Source of the DNA: Roseofilum acuticapitatum BLCC-M154
GTDB lineage: Bacteria > Cyanobacteriota > Cyanobacteriia > Cyanobacteriales > Desertifilaceae
Assembly (NCBI RefSeq): GCF_030068475.1
Contig: NZ_JAQOSP010000104.1
Coordinates: 62,001 to 126,000 of the forward strand
Reading direction: 5' to 3'
DNA: 64,000 bases
Below, piece after piece: positions 17,440 through 26,499 of the stretch. How positions within the stretch are numbered: the stretch's first letter is position 1; each line of letters starts with the position of its first letter. The notes beneath the pieces are model-generated. The model was not told where the DNA came from and did not search any database. It saw nothing but the letters and a program-made list of their open reading frames with translations. The position numbers and the translations under genes were made by a program.

Positions 17440-17771
17440 TGTAGTTATCCTTTTGATAAGTCCCTAGGAGGTGAAAATCGTTGACCCATCCAAGATCTAA
17501 AGCCAAAAGAGTCCGGCAAGACGACCGAACTCTAGCTTAAGCAATCTTACTCTAGCGATCGCTCCTTTAGACCTTCTTAATATAAGCGTGAAAATTGAGA
17601 ATTGTCAGCCCCAAAAACTACACTTTTTTAGAACTTCACTCCCTCGGTCAAACTTTCCCGAAGCCTCGATCCCCAGTGGAGATTGACAGTACCCGGATTC
17701 CGCGCCAAGATCAGAGAAAGCTCAATCTAGCAACGTAACAAATACGTTCCCTTCTCCCCCAACTGGTTTGC
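17440..17771. other. Intergenic region without recognised features (332 bp)
   Basis: Lies between two divergent genes (STAS on minus, DedA on plus), so it holds both promoters. One HIP1 site (GCGATCGC, near 17555) is visible. I see no RNA gene, repeat or credible small reading frame. Confidence 0.4.
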
Positions 17772-18392
17772 ATGTCCTTAGAATTTCTCTCCCTCGATAC
17801 GATTCAATCCCTAGCCAGTCAATACGGATACTGGACGATCTTTCTCGGCATTATGCTCGAAAATACTGGACTCCCCCTACCGGGTGAAACGATTACCCTG
17901 GTGGGTGGATTTCTAGCCGGTAGCGGCGAAATGGTCTATTGGCGAGTCCTCACCAGTGCGATCGCCGGAGCCGTCATTGGTGATAGTTGTGGATATTGGA
18001 TCGGTAGAACCGGAGGATGGCCCCTACTGCTCAAAGTGGGTCAATTCTTTCGGGTGGCTGAACATCAACTTGAAAATGCTAAAACCCAATTTCAGCAAAA
18101 TGCCGCTCGTGCGGTCTTTCTTGGTCGTTTCGTCGCCCTGCTGCGGATCTTTGCTGGCCCGATCGCCGGTATTGTAGAAATGCCCTATCCTAAATTTCTT
18201 CTCTGTAATGTGGCCGGAGCCAGTCTTTGGGCGAGTGTTATGGTCAGCCTTTCCTTTTTTGTCGGCCGCGTCATTGCCCTGGAACAACTGATCGCTTGGG
18301 TGGGGCAATTTGCCATCCTTGCTCTAGTTCTCCTCATCGCTTGGATCGTTGTTCCCCTATGGTTAGAAGCCCGTGCTTCCCAAAACTCATGA
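17772..18392 (+). CDS. DedA-family membrane protein
   Basis: A 206-aa integral membrane protein of the DedA/VTT family; members act as lipid flippases or scramblases recycling undecaprenyl phosphate or phospholipids and support proton-motive-force homeostasis. Hallmarks are the ENTGLPLPGET segment, the FLGRFVALLRIFAGPIAG motif with its paired arginines, and at least four hydrophobic stretches, including the last at about 175-195. It is monocistronic and precedes murA, which fits a link with cell-envelope lipid carriers, although gene order alone is weak evidence. Confidence 0.88.
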   Translation: MSLEFLSLDTIQSLASQYGYWTIFLGIMLENTGLPLPGETITLVGGFLAGSGEMVYWRVLTSAIAGAVIGDSCGYWIGRTGGWPLLLKVGQFFRVAEHQLENAKTQFQQNAARAVFLGRFVALLRIFAGPIAGIVEMPYPKFLLCNVAGASLWASVMVSLSFFVGRVIALEQLIAWVGQFAILALVLLIAWIVVPLWLEARASQNS

Positions 18393-18549
18393 GCGATCCG
18401 GAGATTGGATTAGCGTCTTAGAAAACTTTCCGGTACAATCAAAACCAACTTCGCAACTCATGAGAAGAATTACTTAAATTTTGGAGGATAGAGCTATTAA
18501 TACCGTAATCTCAACTAATGTCACGAAAGAAGTGGCACAAAGTCCTTCT

Positions 18550-19812
18550 ATGCTTCAGATTGAAGGGAAATCTCGTTTAAGCGGTCAAGTGCAGATCAGT
18601 GGGGCGAAAAATTCGGCCTTAGCGATTCTAGCAGGGGTGATACTTTGCTCCCAAACTTGCCGATTACGCAATGTGCCTAATTTGGTTGATGTGACGCGCA
18701 TGGGGCAAATTTTGCAATCCTTGGGGATTAAGCTGGAGCGCCACGGGGATACCCTAGAATTGGATGCCACCCATATTAGTCAAGGGCAAGCTCCTTATGA
18801 AGTGGTGAGCCAACTGCGAGCCAGTTTCTTTATTATTGGCCCCTTGCTCGCCCGTTTGGGTACGGCCCAAGTGCCCTTACCCGGTGGCTGTGCCATCGGC
18901 GCTCGTCCTGTAGACCTGCATGTGCGGGGACTGCAAGCGATGGGGGCCCATGTGCAAATTGAACATGGAGTGGTTCAAGCCTATGCTCCCCAGGGTAAAC
19001 TCAAAGGAGCCAAAATCTATCTGGATTATCCCAGTGTAGGAGCTACGGAAACCCTGATGATGGCGGCTACTTTGGCTGAGGGCGAAACTTGCATCGAAAA
19101 TGCCGCCCAAGAACCGGAAGTGATCGATTTAGCTAACTTCTGCCGTTCTATGGGCGCTCGGATTAAGGGAGCGGGGACAAAAACCATTTGGATTGAAGGG
19201 GTATCCCAACTCCACAGTACCGACTATGAAGTGATTCCCGATCGCATTGAAGCAGGTACTTTCCTGGTGGCAGCCGCCATTACCCAGTCTGAATTGCTGC
19301 TCAATAATGTGATTGCTTCTCACTTGATCCCGGCGATCGCTAAGTTAGAGGAAACCGGAGCTAAAGTGATTAAAGAAGGGGAGAGACAATTACGCCTGAT
19401 TCCGGCTGAACGCATTGTAGCCACGGATATCGAAACTCTGCCCTATCCCGGTTTTCCTACGGATATGCAAGCCCAGTTTATGGCATTGCTGACGATTGCT
19501 GAAGGCAACAGCATGGTGACTGAAACGGTGTTTGAAAATCGCCTGCGCCATGTGGCTGAATTGCAGCGCATGGGAGCCAATATCCGCGTCAAGGGTAATA
19601 TTGCCATTGTCAAAGGGGTTCCCCTATTGTCGGGTGCGCCGGTACTCGCCACGGATTTACGAGCTTCTGCGGCTTTAGTTTTGGCCGGATTAGCGGCTGA
19701 AGGCACGACCATTATTCAAGATCTACAGCATCTAGACCGGGGCTATGAACAGCTTGAAGTTAAGTTGCAACAACTAGGGGCCCGCTTAACGCGCATTGAA
19801 AAAGCTTCTTAA
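18550..19812 (+). CDS. murA: UDP-N-acetylglucosamine 1-carboxyvinyltransferase
   Basis: First committed step of peptidoglycan synthesis: transfers enolpyruvate from PEP to UDP-GlcNAc in the cytosol; target of fosfomycin. The fold repeats ([12 protein letters not shown]) and the active-site loop [14 protein letters not shown] are present, with the catalytic Cys at residue 114 when counted from the ATG at 18550, matching the usual Cys115. The frame remains open to 18481 (TTG), and GGAGG at 18483-18487 could serve a non-ATG start near 18496, so an N-terminal extension of about 20 residues is possible. Cyanobacterial MurA often has such an extension. Confidence 0.95.
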   Translation: MLQIEGKSRLSGQVQISGAKNSALAILAGVILCSQTCRLRNVPNLVDVTRMGQILQSLGIKLERHGDTLELDATHISQGQAPYEVVSQLRASFFIIGPLLARLGTAQVPLPGGCAIGARPVDLHVRGLQAMGAHVQIEHGVVQAYAPQGKLKGAKIYLDYPSVGATETLMMAATLAEGETCIENAAQEPEVIDLANFCRSMGARIKGAGTKTIWIEGVSQLHSTDYEVIPDRIEAGTFLVAAAITQSELLLNNVIASHLIPAIAKLEETGAKVIKEGERQLRLIPAERIVATDIETLPYPGFPTDMQAQFMALLTIAEGNSMVTETVFENRLRHVAELQRMGANIRVKGNIAIVKGVPLLSGAPVLATDLRASAALVLAGLAAEGTTIIQDLQHLDRGYEQLEVKLQQLGARLTRIEKAS

Positions 19813-19931
19813 TGATCTCTGGATATCCAAGAAATAAGTCCTGAAGGGTGCTGAACTGAATTTTGAACATTACCATAGGAGGTGAACGGTTTTTCTAGCC
19901 TATCGATCGCAAATTTTAAGAGGTTCTTCTT

Positions 19932-20978
19932 GTGGCTCTCTATGCTGAACTCCACCGACATTTAGGTGGTTCGGTTGTCCCTCGCATTCTTTGGCGCTAC
20001 TTTCACCGTAGCGGCTCAGAATGGTCTGAGCAGTTTCCTGAGTATACTGAGTTTGAAGACTTCTATACTCGTCCTCGGACAACCTTAGATGAATATTTAG
20101 AACTCCATACCCTAGTGGAGAAAACACAAACCTTAGACACTTTGCCCTATTTTATTTATCGGTTGATTCGAGGGGCTTATGTGTTTGAAAATTTAGCCTA
20201 TTTGGAATTGCGCTATACGCCTTACCTACGGACTCCAGAACAGGATAGCCAGAGCGATCGCATCGATCAAATGGCGGCCATTGTTGAAGCTGTAGGTAAA
20301 GCCAGCAAAAATCATAACTATAGTATTATTACCAGCCAGATTCTCTGTACCCATTCCCGTTTGCCAGATGAAGTCAACCGGGCGATTGTAGAATTGGCAG
20401 CACAAATGCCTGAGTATGTGTGTGGCATTGATATTGCCGGTGGAGATGCCCATTATGGCGATCGCCTCCCGGAACTCATTCAACTCTATGAATATGCCCG
20501 ATCTTTGGGTATCAAAACTACTGGACACCTCTATGAAACCCGCGAGGGCTGTTATCCGGAACTATTGCCCTATCTGATGCGGATCGGCCATGGGATTCAA
20601 ATTCCCCTCCACTATCCCCACCTCCTACCCCAACTGGCTCGGCAAGGGCAATGTCTAGAGGTTTGTCCTACGACTTACCTGAAAACTGGAACCCTAGAGG
20701 ACTTACACGAACTGAAAATCGTCTTCGATCGCTGTTTTGAGGCTGGGGTAGACATTGCCATCTGTACGGATAATGCCGGACTTCATAATATGCGTCTCCC
20801 CTTTGAATACGAGAATTTACTCACCCTGGACATCATCGACTTTGAGCAATTGCAAGCCTGTCAAGATGCCTCCTTCCGCCATGCCTTTGCTTGGCCCTAT
20901 CCTGAACATCCGGCTTCTTTATTAACCGGACTTTTGCAAAGCGAATCCAACCTTAATTTAACTCCAGCCTTAACCTAG
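19932..20978 (+). CDS. Adenosine deaminase-like metallohydrolase
   Basis: A 348-aa amidohydrolase of the adenosine deaminase family. Metal-site features are kept: HxH in ELHRHLGGS near the N-terminus, HxxE in TGHLYET (normally HAGE), RIGHG, and an aspartate in CTDN. The normal motif there is TDDP; here the second aspartate is asparagine (CTDNAG), so it may act on another purine, or on something else. The GTG at 19932 follows AGAGG; the frame lacks a longer N-terminus. An AGGAGG at 19877-19882 has no usable start codon behind it. Confidence 0.78.
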   Translation: MALYAELHRHLGGSVVPRILWRYFHRSGSEWSEQFPEYTEFEDFYTRPRTTLDEYLELHTLVEKTQTLDTLPYFIYRLIRGAYVFENLAYLELRYTPYLRTPEQDSQSDRIDQMAAIVEAVGKASKNHNYSIITSQILCTHSRLPDEVNRAIVELAAQMPEYVCGIDIAGGDAHYGDRLPELIQLYEYARSLGIKTTGHLYETREGCYPELLPYLMRIGHGIQIPLHYPHLLPQLARQGQCLEVCPTTYLKTGTLEDLHELKIVFDRCFEAGVDIAICTDNAGLHNMRLPFEYENLLTLDIIDFEQLQACQDASFRHAFAWPYPEHPASLLTGLLQSESNLNLTPALT

Positions 20979-21008
20979 GAGTAATGAGTTGAGTAATGAG
21001 TAATGAGT

Positions 21009-21303
21009 AATATCAAGTCCGGTTATTCATGTCCGCGAAAATGAGTAATATCAAGTCCGGTTATTCATGTCCGCGAAGCGGAAACACCATAATTAAAAAT
21101 CTAGGGAGCGAGACGCTCCCACTCCAGTAATATCAAGGGATTCCAGGAGTGCGGGCATCTTGCCCGCTTCTCTTTTCCCATTTTCATGTCCGCTTGCGGA
21201 AACCAGACTTGATATAATAAGTAAAATTGGGTGTCTCTAGGGAAAAGCGGTTTACCCATTACCTATTCCCTATTACCCATTACCTATTACCCATTACCCG
21301 TCA
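21009..21303. repeat. MITE-like element and tandem heptads downstream of the deaminase gene
   Basis: The left end AATATCAAGTCCGG occurs twice (21009 and 21047-21060, a 38-bp direct duplication). It faces CCAGACTTGATATAAT at 21203-21218, making terminal inverted repeats. Inside are four short hairpins: GTCCGCGAAGCGGAAAC, GGGAGCGAGACGCTCCC, GCGGGCATCTTGCCCGC and GTCCGCTTGCGGAAAC. After it, 21252-21300 is a run of TTACCCA/TTACCTA heptads. No reading frame. A related element is at 51821-51990. Confidence 0.72.
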
Positions 21304-21702
21304 TTATGTTCCGCGCTTAAGGGCTGCTTCAACCTGGCGCAACTCCTGATCTATCCGATTTTTCAACTTCTCTGGAACTGGACGATTGGGATAGGAACTA
21401 TAATGGCCGGCTAAACTATTGAGAGCGGTGCGGATGGTTGTAAACGAGGTTAAAGTAGACACGGACTTATCCCGACGATATCGAGAGGCATATTGATTAA
21501 TCAACTCTCTTGCCTGACTTTGAGCTTCAGCCTTATTGGGAGCATCTTCAGGAAGCTCGATGGCTGCACGGAGGCTATCAACCATATTCAATGTATCTTG
21601 AGAATAGTTACCTGTAATCAAGGAAGGGGTGTTGGAACAGCCAACCAAACCCATGACTGCCACCAAAATCAGGGGTAGCAATCTGGCAAAAAATCGCTTC
21701 AT
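21304..21702 (-). CDS. psb27: Photosystem II assembly lipoprotein Psb27
   Basis: Lumenal lipoprotein that binds CP43 during PSII assembly and repair, before the oxygen-evolving complex is formed. The signal peptide MKRFFARLLPLILVAVMG ends in a lipobox (LVGC), so the mature protein is anchored by its N-terminal cysteine. The mature four-helix protein (TGNYSQDTLNMVDSLRAAI ... INQYASRYRRD ... LNSLAGHYSSYPNRPVP) matches Psb27 closely. The ATG at 21702 gives the most normal signal peptide; starts at 21711 and 21723 are also in frame. It lies downstream of pstB on the same strand with a 100-bp gap and is probably transcribed separately. Confidence 0.93.
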   Translation of the reverse strand: MKRFFARLLPLILVAVMGLVGCSNTPSLITGNYSQDTLNMVDSLRAAIELPEDAPNKAEAQSQARELINQYASRYRRDKSVSTLTSFTTIRTALNSLAGHYSSYPNRPVPEKLKNRIDQELRQVEAALKRGT

Positions 21703-21805
21703 AAGGATCATCAAAAACTGCATGATTGAGATTTACTCGTCAGATGATCCTATCGTGAATGGGGACGTTGGCGATCGTTGGGTAAGGATTAATTCATAAT
21801 TAAAT

Positions 21806-22624
21806 TTAGCCAAAGCGTCCGCTCACATACTGCTGAGTGGCTTCTTCTTGGGGATTTTGGAAAATATCTTCTGTGTTGTCATACTCGACTAAATAGCCAA
21901 ATCGTTTCCCCCCTTCGATCGCCTTGGCATTGAAAAATGCGGTCATATCGGAGACACGGGAAGCTTGTTGCATATTGTGGGTAACAATCACAATGGTATA
22001 GTTTTCCTTCAGCTCATGGATCAGTTCCTCTACCTTCAGGGTAGAAATGGGGTCGAGAGAAGCACAAGGTTCATCCATCAATACCACATCCGGGTTAATG
22101 GCAACCGTGCGAGCGATACACAGGCGCTGTTGTTGTCCTCCAGAGAGGGCAAAGCCACTCTGATGCATTTTATCTTTTACTTCGTCCCACAGGGCAGCTT
22201 GACGGAGCGATCGCTCCACAATTTCATCAATATCTGCCTTGGATTTTGCCAACCCATTAATCCGCACCCCATAGGCAATATTGTCATAAATCGACTTGGG
22301 GAAAGGATTGGGTTTTTGGAACACCATCCCAATCCTGCGGCGCACTTCTACTGCATCAATATTCCTTTCATATAAACTTTGATCGTGGTATAAAATTCGC
22401 CCCTCTAACTTGAAAATGGGAATCAGATCGTTCAGGCGATTAAAGCATCTTAAAATTGTACTTTTCCCACATCCAGACGGGCCAATAAATGCCGTGACTC
22501 GGTTTTTGGGGATTTCTAGAGACACATCCCGAACCGCCTTAAAATCGCCGTAAAAAATACTTACATTGTCTGTTTTTAAGACGGTCTCGGTTCTATTGAG
22601 AATATTTGCATCTGAGCTTGACAT
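21806..22624 (-). CDS. pstB: Phosphate ABC transporter ATP-binding protein PstB
   Basis: Cytosolic ATPase of the high-affinity phosphate importer. Walker [10 protein letters not shown], signature LSGGQQQR, Walker [13 protein letters not shown] and switch histidine IVTHNM are all present. The ATG at 22624 has AGAGGAAA upstream, so I prefer it to 22657. It is last in pstS-pstC-pstA-pstB and 36 bp after pstA. Confidence 0.97.
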   Translation of the reverse strand: MSSSDANILNRTETVLKTDNVSIFYGDFKAVRDVSLEIPKNRVTAFIGPSGCGKSTILRCFNRLNDLIPIFKLEGRILYHDQSLYERNIDAVEVRRRIGMVFQKPNPFPKSIYDNIAYGVRINGLAKSKADIDEIVERSLRQAALWDEVKDKMHQSGFALSGGQQQRLCIARTVAINPDVVLMDEPCASLDPISTLKVEELIHELKENYTIVIVTHNMQQASRVSDMTAFFNAKAIEGGKRFGYLVEYDNTEDIFQNPQEEATQQYVSGRFG

Positions 22625-22660
22625 AATATTTCCTCTGTTTTTGAATAAATTAATCAATTC

Positions 22661-23557
22661 TTAAAACTGACTTTGACGAGTGGCTAATCTGGCAATAATA
22701 CTACTCAGGAGAACCAACAAGACTAAAACTAAAGAAGCTGCCCAGGCTAATTCTTGAAGCTTGAGATCGAAACTACTGGCAAAGTTGTAAACCAGCACGG
22801 CTAAGGAAGGGGTAGGAGCCATTAATCCTCTGGGCCAAAAATTGGAATTGAGCGCCGTAAATAGAAGGGGAGCCGTTTCTCCAGAAGCACGAGCTACGGC
22901 TAGGGTCACTCCGGTCAAAATCGCCGGGAGTGCTGCCGGTAAAACTACTTTGAGGACGGTTTGATAATTGGATGCTCCCACTCCAACGGAGGCCCAACGA
23001 ATGTCTTGGGGCACAATTTGCAAGGCTTCATCGGTGGTACGAATGATCGTGGGGAGCATTAATACGGATAGGGCTACTCCTCCGGCTAAGGCGGAAAAGG
23101 TTCCTGTGGTTAAAACGACGAGACTATAAGCAAAGACCCCGGCAATAATGGAGGGAACCCCACTGAGGACATTAGTGGCAAACCGAATCCAGCGAGCGAC
23201 TTCGCGAGCAAGTTGGCTACTAAAACTAAATTCAGACAGATAAACCGCCGCTAATACGCCAATGGGGACGGCAATGACGCTGGCAATGCCAACAGTAATA
23301 AAAGTTCCTACGATGGCGTTGGCGATTCCACCTCCGGTCTGTCCGGCTGCTGGCGGCAGTTGGGTGAACAGGGCTAAACTCAGACGCGAGCCGCCTTTAA
23401 TCATCACATAGGTTAAGACGGCAAATAGGGGCAAGATAGTGAGTCCAATACAAATCCCAGAAAGTCCAGTCATTACTAGCTCAAAGATGGCTCTGGGACG
23501 GCTATTATCTCGGATTAGGCTCTGGGCGAGGGATTTAGATTCTGTGGAAGGGTTCAT
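22661..23557 (-). CDS. pstA: Phosphate ABC transporter permease PstA
   Basis: One of two membrane subunits of the phosphate importer, 298 aa with six hydrophobic segments. The cytosolic coupling loop that contacts PstB is seen in LGASNYQTVLKVVLPAALP-like sequence (here VGVGASNYQTVLKVVLPA), and GTFSALAGGVALSVLMLPTI is family-typical. It sits 21 bp after pstC. Confidence 0.95.
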   Translation of the reverse strand: MNPSTESKSLAQSLIRDNSRPRAIFELVMTGLSGICIGLTILPLFAVLTYVMIKGGSRLSLALFTQLPPAAGQTGGGIANAIVGTFITVGIASVIAVPIGVLAAVYLSEFSFSSQLAREVARWIRFATNVLSGVPSIIAGVFAYSLVVLTTGTFSALAGGVALSVLMLPTIIRTTDEALQIVPQDIRWASVGVGASNYQTVLKVVLPAALPAILTGVTLAVARASGETAPLLFTALNSNFWPRGLMAPTPSLAVLVYNFASSFDLKLQELAWAASLVLVLLVLLSSIIARLATRQSQF

Positions 23558-23578
23558 GATGATGGGGGAATGGGGGAA

Positions 23579-24529
23579 TTACTCATATTTGGCTTTGACT
23601 TGGTTGACAATCCATTCTGCTAGTACATTGACGACTAGGGTGAGAATCATGAGAATTAAGCCGGCATACATGAGGGCGGAAACCTGGAGTCCGGAGGCTT
23701 CGGGGAATTGGTTGGCCATGAGGGAGGCGATGGTATTGCCGGGGGCTAAGATGGAGAGTCTCATTTGGTTGGAGTTGCCGATGAGCATGGTGGCGGCCAT
23801 GGTTTCTCCCATGGCTCGACCGAGGGCTAACATGATGCCGCCGACGATGCCGGAGAAGGCAGCAGGAAGGAGGACGCGGATAATGGTCACCCATCGGGTT
23901 GCACCGAGACCAAGGGAGGCTTGACGTAGGTCTGGGGGTAGGCTGGCGAGGGAGTCGCGGGCGATCGCCGTAATAATGGGTAAAATCATAATCGAGAGGA
24001 CTAAACCGGCCGGTAACATGCCTGGGCCAGCTAGAGGGGTGCTGAAGAGGGGAAACCAGCCAAAGTTGTCGTGCAAAAAGTCGCCCATCGGTTTAAGAAT
24101 CGGAATGAGGACAAAAATACCCCATAGGCCGTAAACCACACTGGGGATAGCGGCCAGCAGTTCCACCAGAAAGACGAGAATGGTGCGGATATTGACGGGA
24201 ATAAAGTCTTCACTGAGGAAAACGGCGGTTCCTAGACCCAAGGGTACGGCAATGAAGAGGGCAATGGCAGAACTGATCATGGTTCCATAGATCATGGGCC
24301 AAATGCCATATTGATCTTCGACGGGATTCCAGGCACTCTGAAACAGAAAGCCCAGATGAAATTCTTGTAGAGCAGGAATTGCCCGCCAACCCACGGTGAA
24401 GATAATAATGGTCAACAGAAGAGCAATGGAGAGGGCAAAAATTAAGGTGAGGCCGATAAAGCCTCGATCTAAGTTTTTTTCTAGACCAGAGCGCGATCGC
24501 CCCGATTCAGTTTTTGTGATAGAAACCAT
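23579..24529 (-). CDS. pstC: Phosphate ABC transporter permease PstC
   Basis: Second membrane subunit of the phosphate importer, about 316 aa from the ATG at 24529 (MVSITKTESG). The coupling loop LGLGATRWVTIIRVLLPAA and the conserved LGRAMGETMAATMLIGN are present. The frame continues upstream to 24595, but that part has no family similarity. It is translated after pstS with an 90-bp gap. Confidence 0.95.
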   Translation of the reverse strand: MVSITKTESGRSRSGLEKNLDRGFIGLTLIFALSIALLLTIIIFTVGWRAIPALQEFHLGFLFQSAWNPVEDQYGIWPMIYGTMISSAIALFIAVPLGLGTAVFLSEDFIPVNIRTILVFLVELLAAIPSVVYGLWGIFVLIPILKPMGDFLHDNFGWFPLFSTPLAGPGMLPAGLVLSIMILPIITAIARDSLASLPPDLRQASLGLGATRWVTIIRVLLPAAFSGIVGGIMLALGRAMGETMAATMLIGNSNQMRLSILAPGNTIASLMANQFPEASGLQVSALMYAGLILMILTLVVNVLAEWIVNQVKAKYE

Positions 24530-24619
24530 AAGAATAAGACGAATACTTGTAGAGTCTAGTTTAGGAGCAAGGGGGGGCCTTGCTCCCAGTGGCATAAGAG
24601 TCTTAAAACTCTTAAAACC

Positions 24620-25768
24620 CTATTTCACTTCGATGGTGTACTCTGGGCTAATGGCATCAGCCGCCATGGCTACCTTTTCGCGCACGTTATCGGGTAAGGG
24701 AATATAGCCCAAGTCTGAACTTATCATTTGTCCTTCATTGAGACCATATTCAATCATGGCTTCTACTGACTGGGCAATTTCTGGATCGTCGTATTGCTTA
24801 TAAGCCAGCAGCCAAGTATAGGTGACAATGGGATAAGAATCTTCCCCTTCTGGGTTAGTGACAAATGCCCGCAGGTTTTCCGGTAATTCTACTGCTGCTA
24901 GGGCTTGAGAGGCGGCTTCATCGGTGGGGTAGATAAACTTACCCGCTTTATTTTCTAGGGCTGCCATATTCAAACCCGCGCTTTTGGCAAATCCTAGCTC
25001 TAGGTAACCAATCGCGCCTTCAGTTTGCCGGATTTGGGCGGCTACGCCATCATTTTTGGCTCCCCCAATGCCCACGGGCCATTCTACGGTTTTGCCTTCA
25101 CCGACTTGGGTTTTCCATTCTTCGCTCATGGCGCTCAGGTTTTTGGTGAATACTCCTGTGGTTCCGCTACCATCTGAACGATAAACGACGGTGATATTGG
25201 TATCGGGAAGGGTGGCATCTGGGTTGGCTTCGGCAATTTTGGGGTCATTCCATTTGGTGATTTTCCCTAAGAGGATATCAATCATAACGGCTTGAGTTAA
25301 GTTCAGTTCATCGACACCAGGGAGGTTGTAAGCTAAGACCACACTACCAGCAGTCATGGGGAGCATCAAAACTCCTTTTTCAACTTTGGAGATTTCTTCA
25401 TCCTTCATCGCCACATCACTGGCTCCAAAGTTCACCAGGTTTTGCATAAATCGTTCTACCCCAGCTCCACTACCAACGGACTGATAGTCCACTTGTAAAT
25501 TAGGGGTGGCATTGCTGAAGTCTACGAACCAGCGTTGGTAAAGGGGAGCCGGAAAAGAGGCTCCAGCCCCAGTAAGACTGGTGTCGTTGGCTAGGGCGAG
25601 TTTGCTGGTTGATTTGGGAGCGGATGCTTCTTCTGTGTTGGATTCACCTGGGGTAGTGCTTCCCACTTGAGCGGTGTTGTCTCCTGCACAGGAGGATAAG
25701 GCTAGGGCAGTTAGGGCTGCGATCGACAGGGAAATGCTATTACGCTTGAAGTTAGAAAGAGAAAACAT
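24620..25768 (-). CDS. pstS: Phosphate-binding lipoprotein PstS
   Basis: Periplasmic phosphate receptor of the Pst importer. Signal peptide with lipobox ALSSC near residue 27, a low-complexity linker rich in T/S/E, then the phosphate-binding protein proper: LTGAGASFPAPLYQRW, the phosphate loop VDYQSVGSGAGV, and VVYRSDGSGTTGVFTKNL. Length 382 aa is normal for cyanobacteria. It is first in the operon, and three Pho-box repeats lie about 70-100 bp upstream of its ATG. Confidence 0.96.
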   Translation of the reverse strand: MFSLSNFKRNSISLSIAALTALALSSCAGDNTAQVGSTTPGESNTEEASAPKSTSKLALANDTSLTGAGASFPAPLYQRWFVDFSNATPNLQVDYQSVGSGAGVERFMQNLVNFGASDVAMKDEEISKVEKGVLMLPMTAGSVVLAYNLPGVDELNLTQAVMIDILLGKITKWNDPKIAEANPDATLPDTNITVVYRSDGSGTTGVFTKNLSAMSEEWKTQVGEGKTVEWPVGIGGAKNDGVAAQIRQTEGAIGYLELGFAKSAGLNMAALENKAGKFIYPTDEAASQALAAVELPENLRAFVTNPEGEDSYPIVTYTWLLAYKQYDDPEIAQSVEAMIEYGLNEGQMISSDLGYIPLPDNVREKVAMAADAISPEYTIEVK

Positions 25769-25839
25769 AGGATATACAAGTTTGAGATTAGGGCGATCTT
25801 CAGTGTACGAGAAGATGTTGATTGCAGGTTAACCTTTTA

Positions 25840-25869
25840 TGGTGATTTTTTGGTTAAGAATAGGTAAAC
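25840..25869 (-). promoter_or_regulatory. Triple Pho box upstream of pstS
   Basis: On the minus strand three octamers, GTTTACCT, CTTAACCA and AATCACCA, are each separated by three bases, an exact 11-bp period. This is the cyanobacterial SphR-binding arrangement (direct repeats of YTTAACCW-type octamers). A further AGGTTAAC in plus orientation lies at 25826-25833. The pstS start is about 70 bp downstream. The SphR/SphS pair at 61.5-63.8 kb is the likely regulator. Confidence 0.72.
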
Positions 25870-26499
25870 TAAATATTAAAAGATGGTTATTTTAGGGTAA
25901 ATTAATGTATGGTTTTACGATCTATTTTGACCTATTCTACATTTTTTTTATTCATTTAAGTCGAGGATGATGTCTATCTCTTATACAAAGCTTTTACAGG
26001 TATACAAGATGAAAAGGATAAAAGCTAAATAGCAATAAAATCTATCGATCAAAACAGTCAGCTAAAATAGCTGTTAACCTGAGAAGTGATTGATCCCTAC
26101 TTATAGTATCTGCAATCCTGTTCCTTTTTAAAGATGTATGTCTAATGTCTTAATCTAAAATAACAATAGAGTTTTATCTATGATTGACTAGGGATCGACC
26201 GACTCCGATCGCAAAGCTAGACTCAAAGAAACTTAAAAAGTTTGGGGATTTTTGTATCATTTGATATAATAGAGTCCAAAGGAGAATAAGAGGTAAAATG
26301 GTTTTGGGCCCATGGGTTTGAGGAAATTGGCAAATACTCCTTCTCTATTAGGCCAGAGCGCCAGAAAACCCTTACCCCTAAAGCTAGGAGGTCAATATAG
26401 TCAAGCCTCTTGTCTTGAGATCGAATTTGGGGTGGGATTGGATTTAGCTCAACTCTTTTGTTGCTTGAATCAAGAACCGGCATATTCTCCTGAAAAGGG
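25870..26499. other. AT-rich intergenic region (630 bp)
   Basis: Between divergent pstS and the sensory GGDEF-EAL gene. Very AT-rich from about 25860 to 26170. I see no RNA gene or repeat. Two short overlapping open frames at 26223-26503 have no ribosome-binding site or composition supporting them. Confidence 0.4.

Noticed and set aside
19877-19882. AGGAGG as ribosome-binding site for a leader frame before the deaminase gene
   Set aside because: No start codon lies at a workable distance, and the nearest GTG overlaps the motif.
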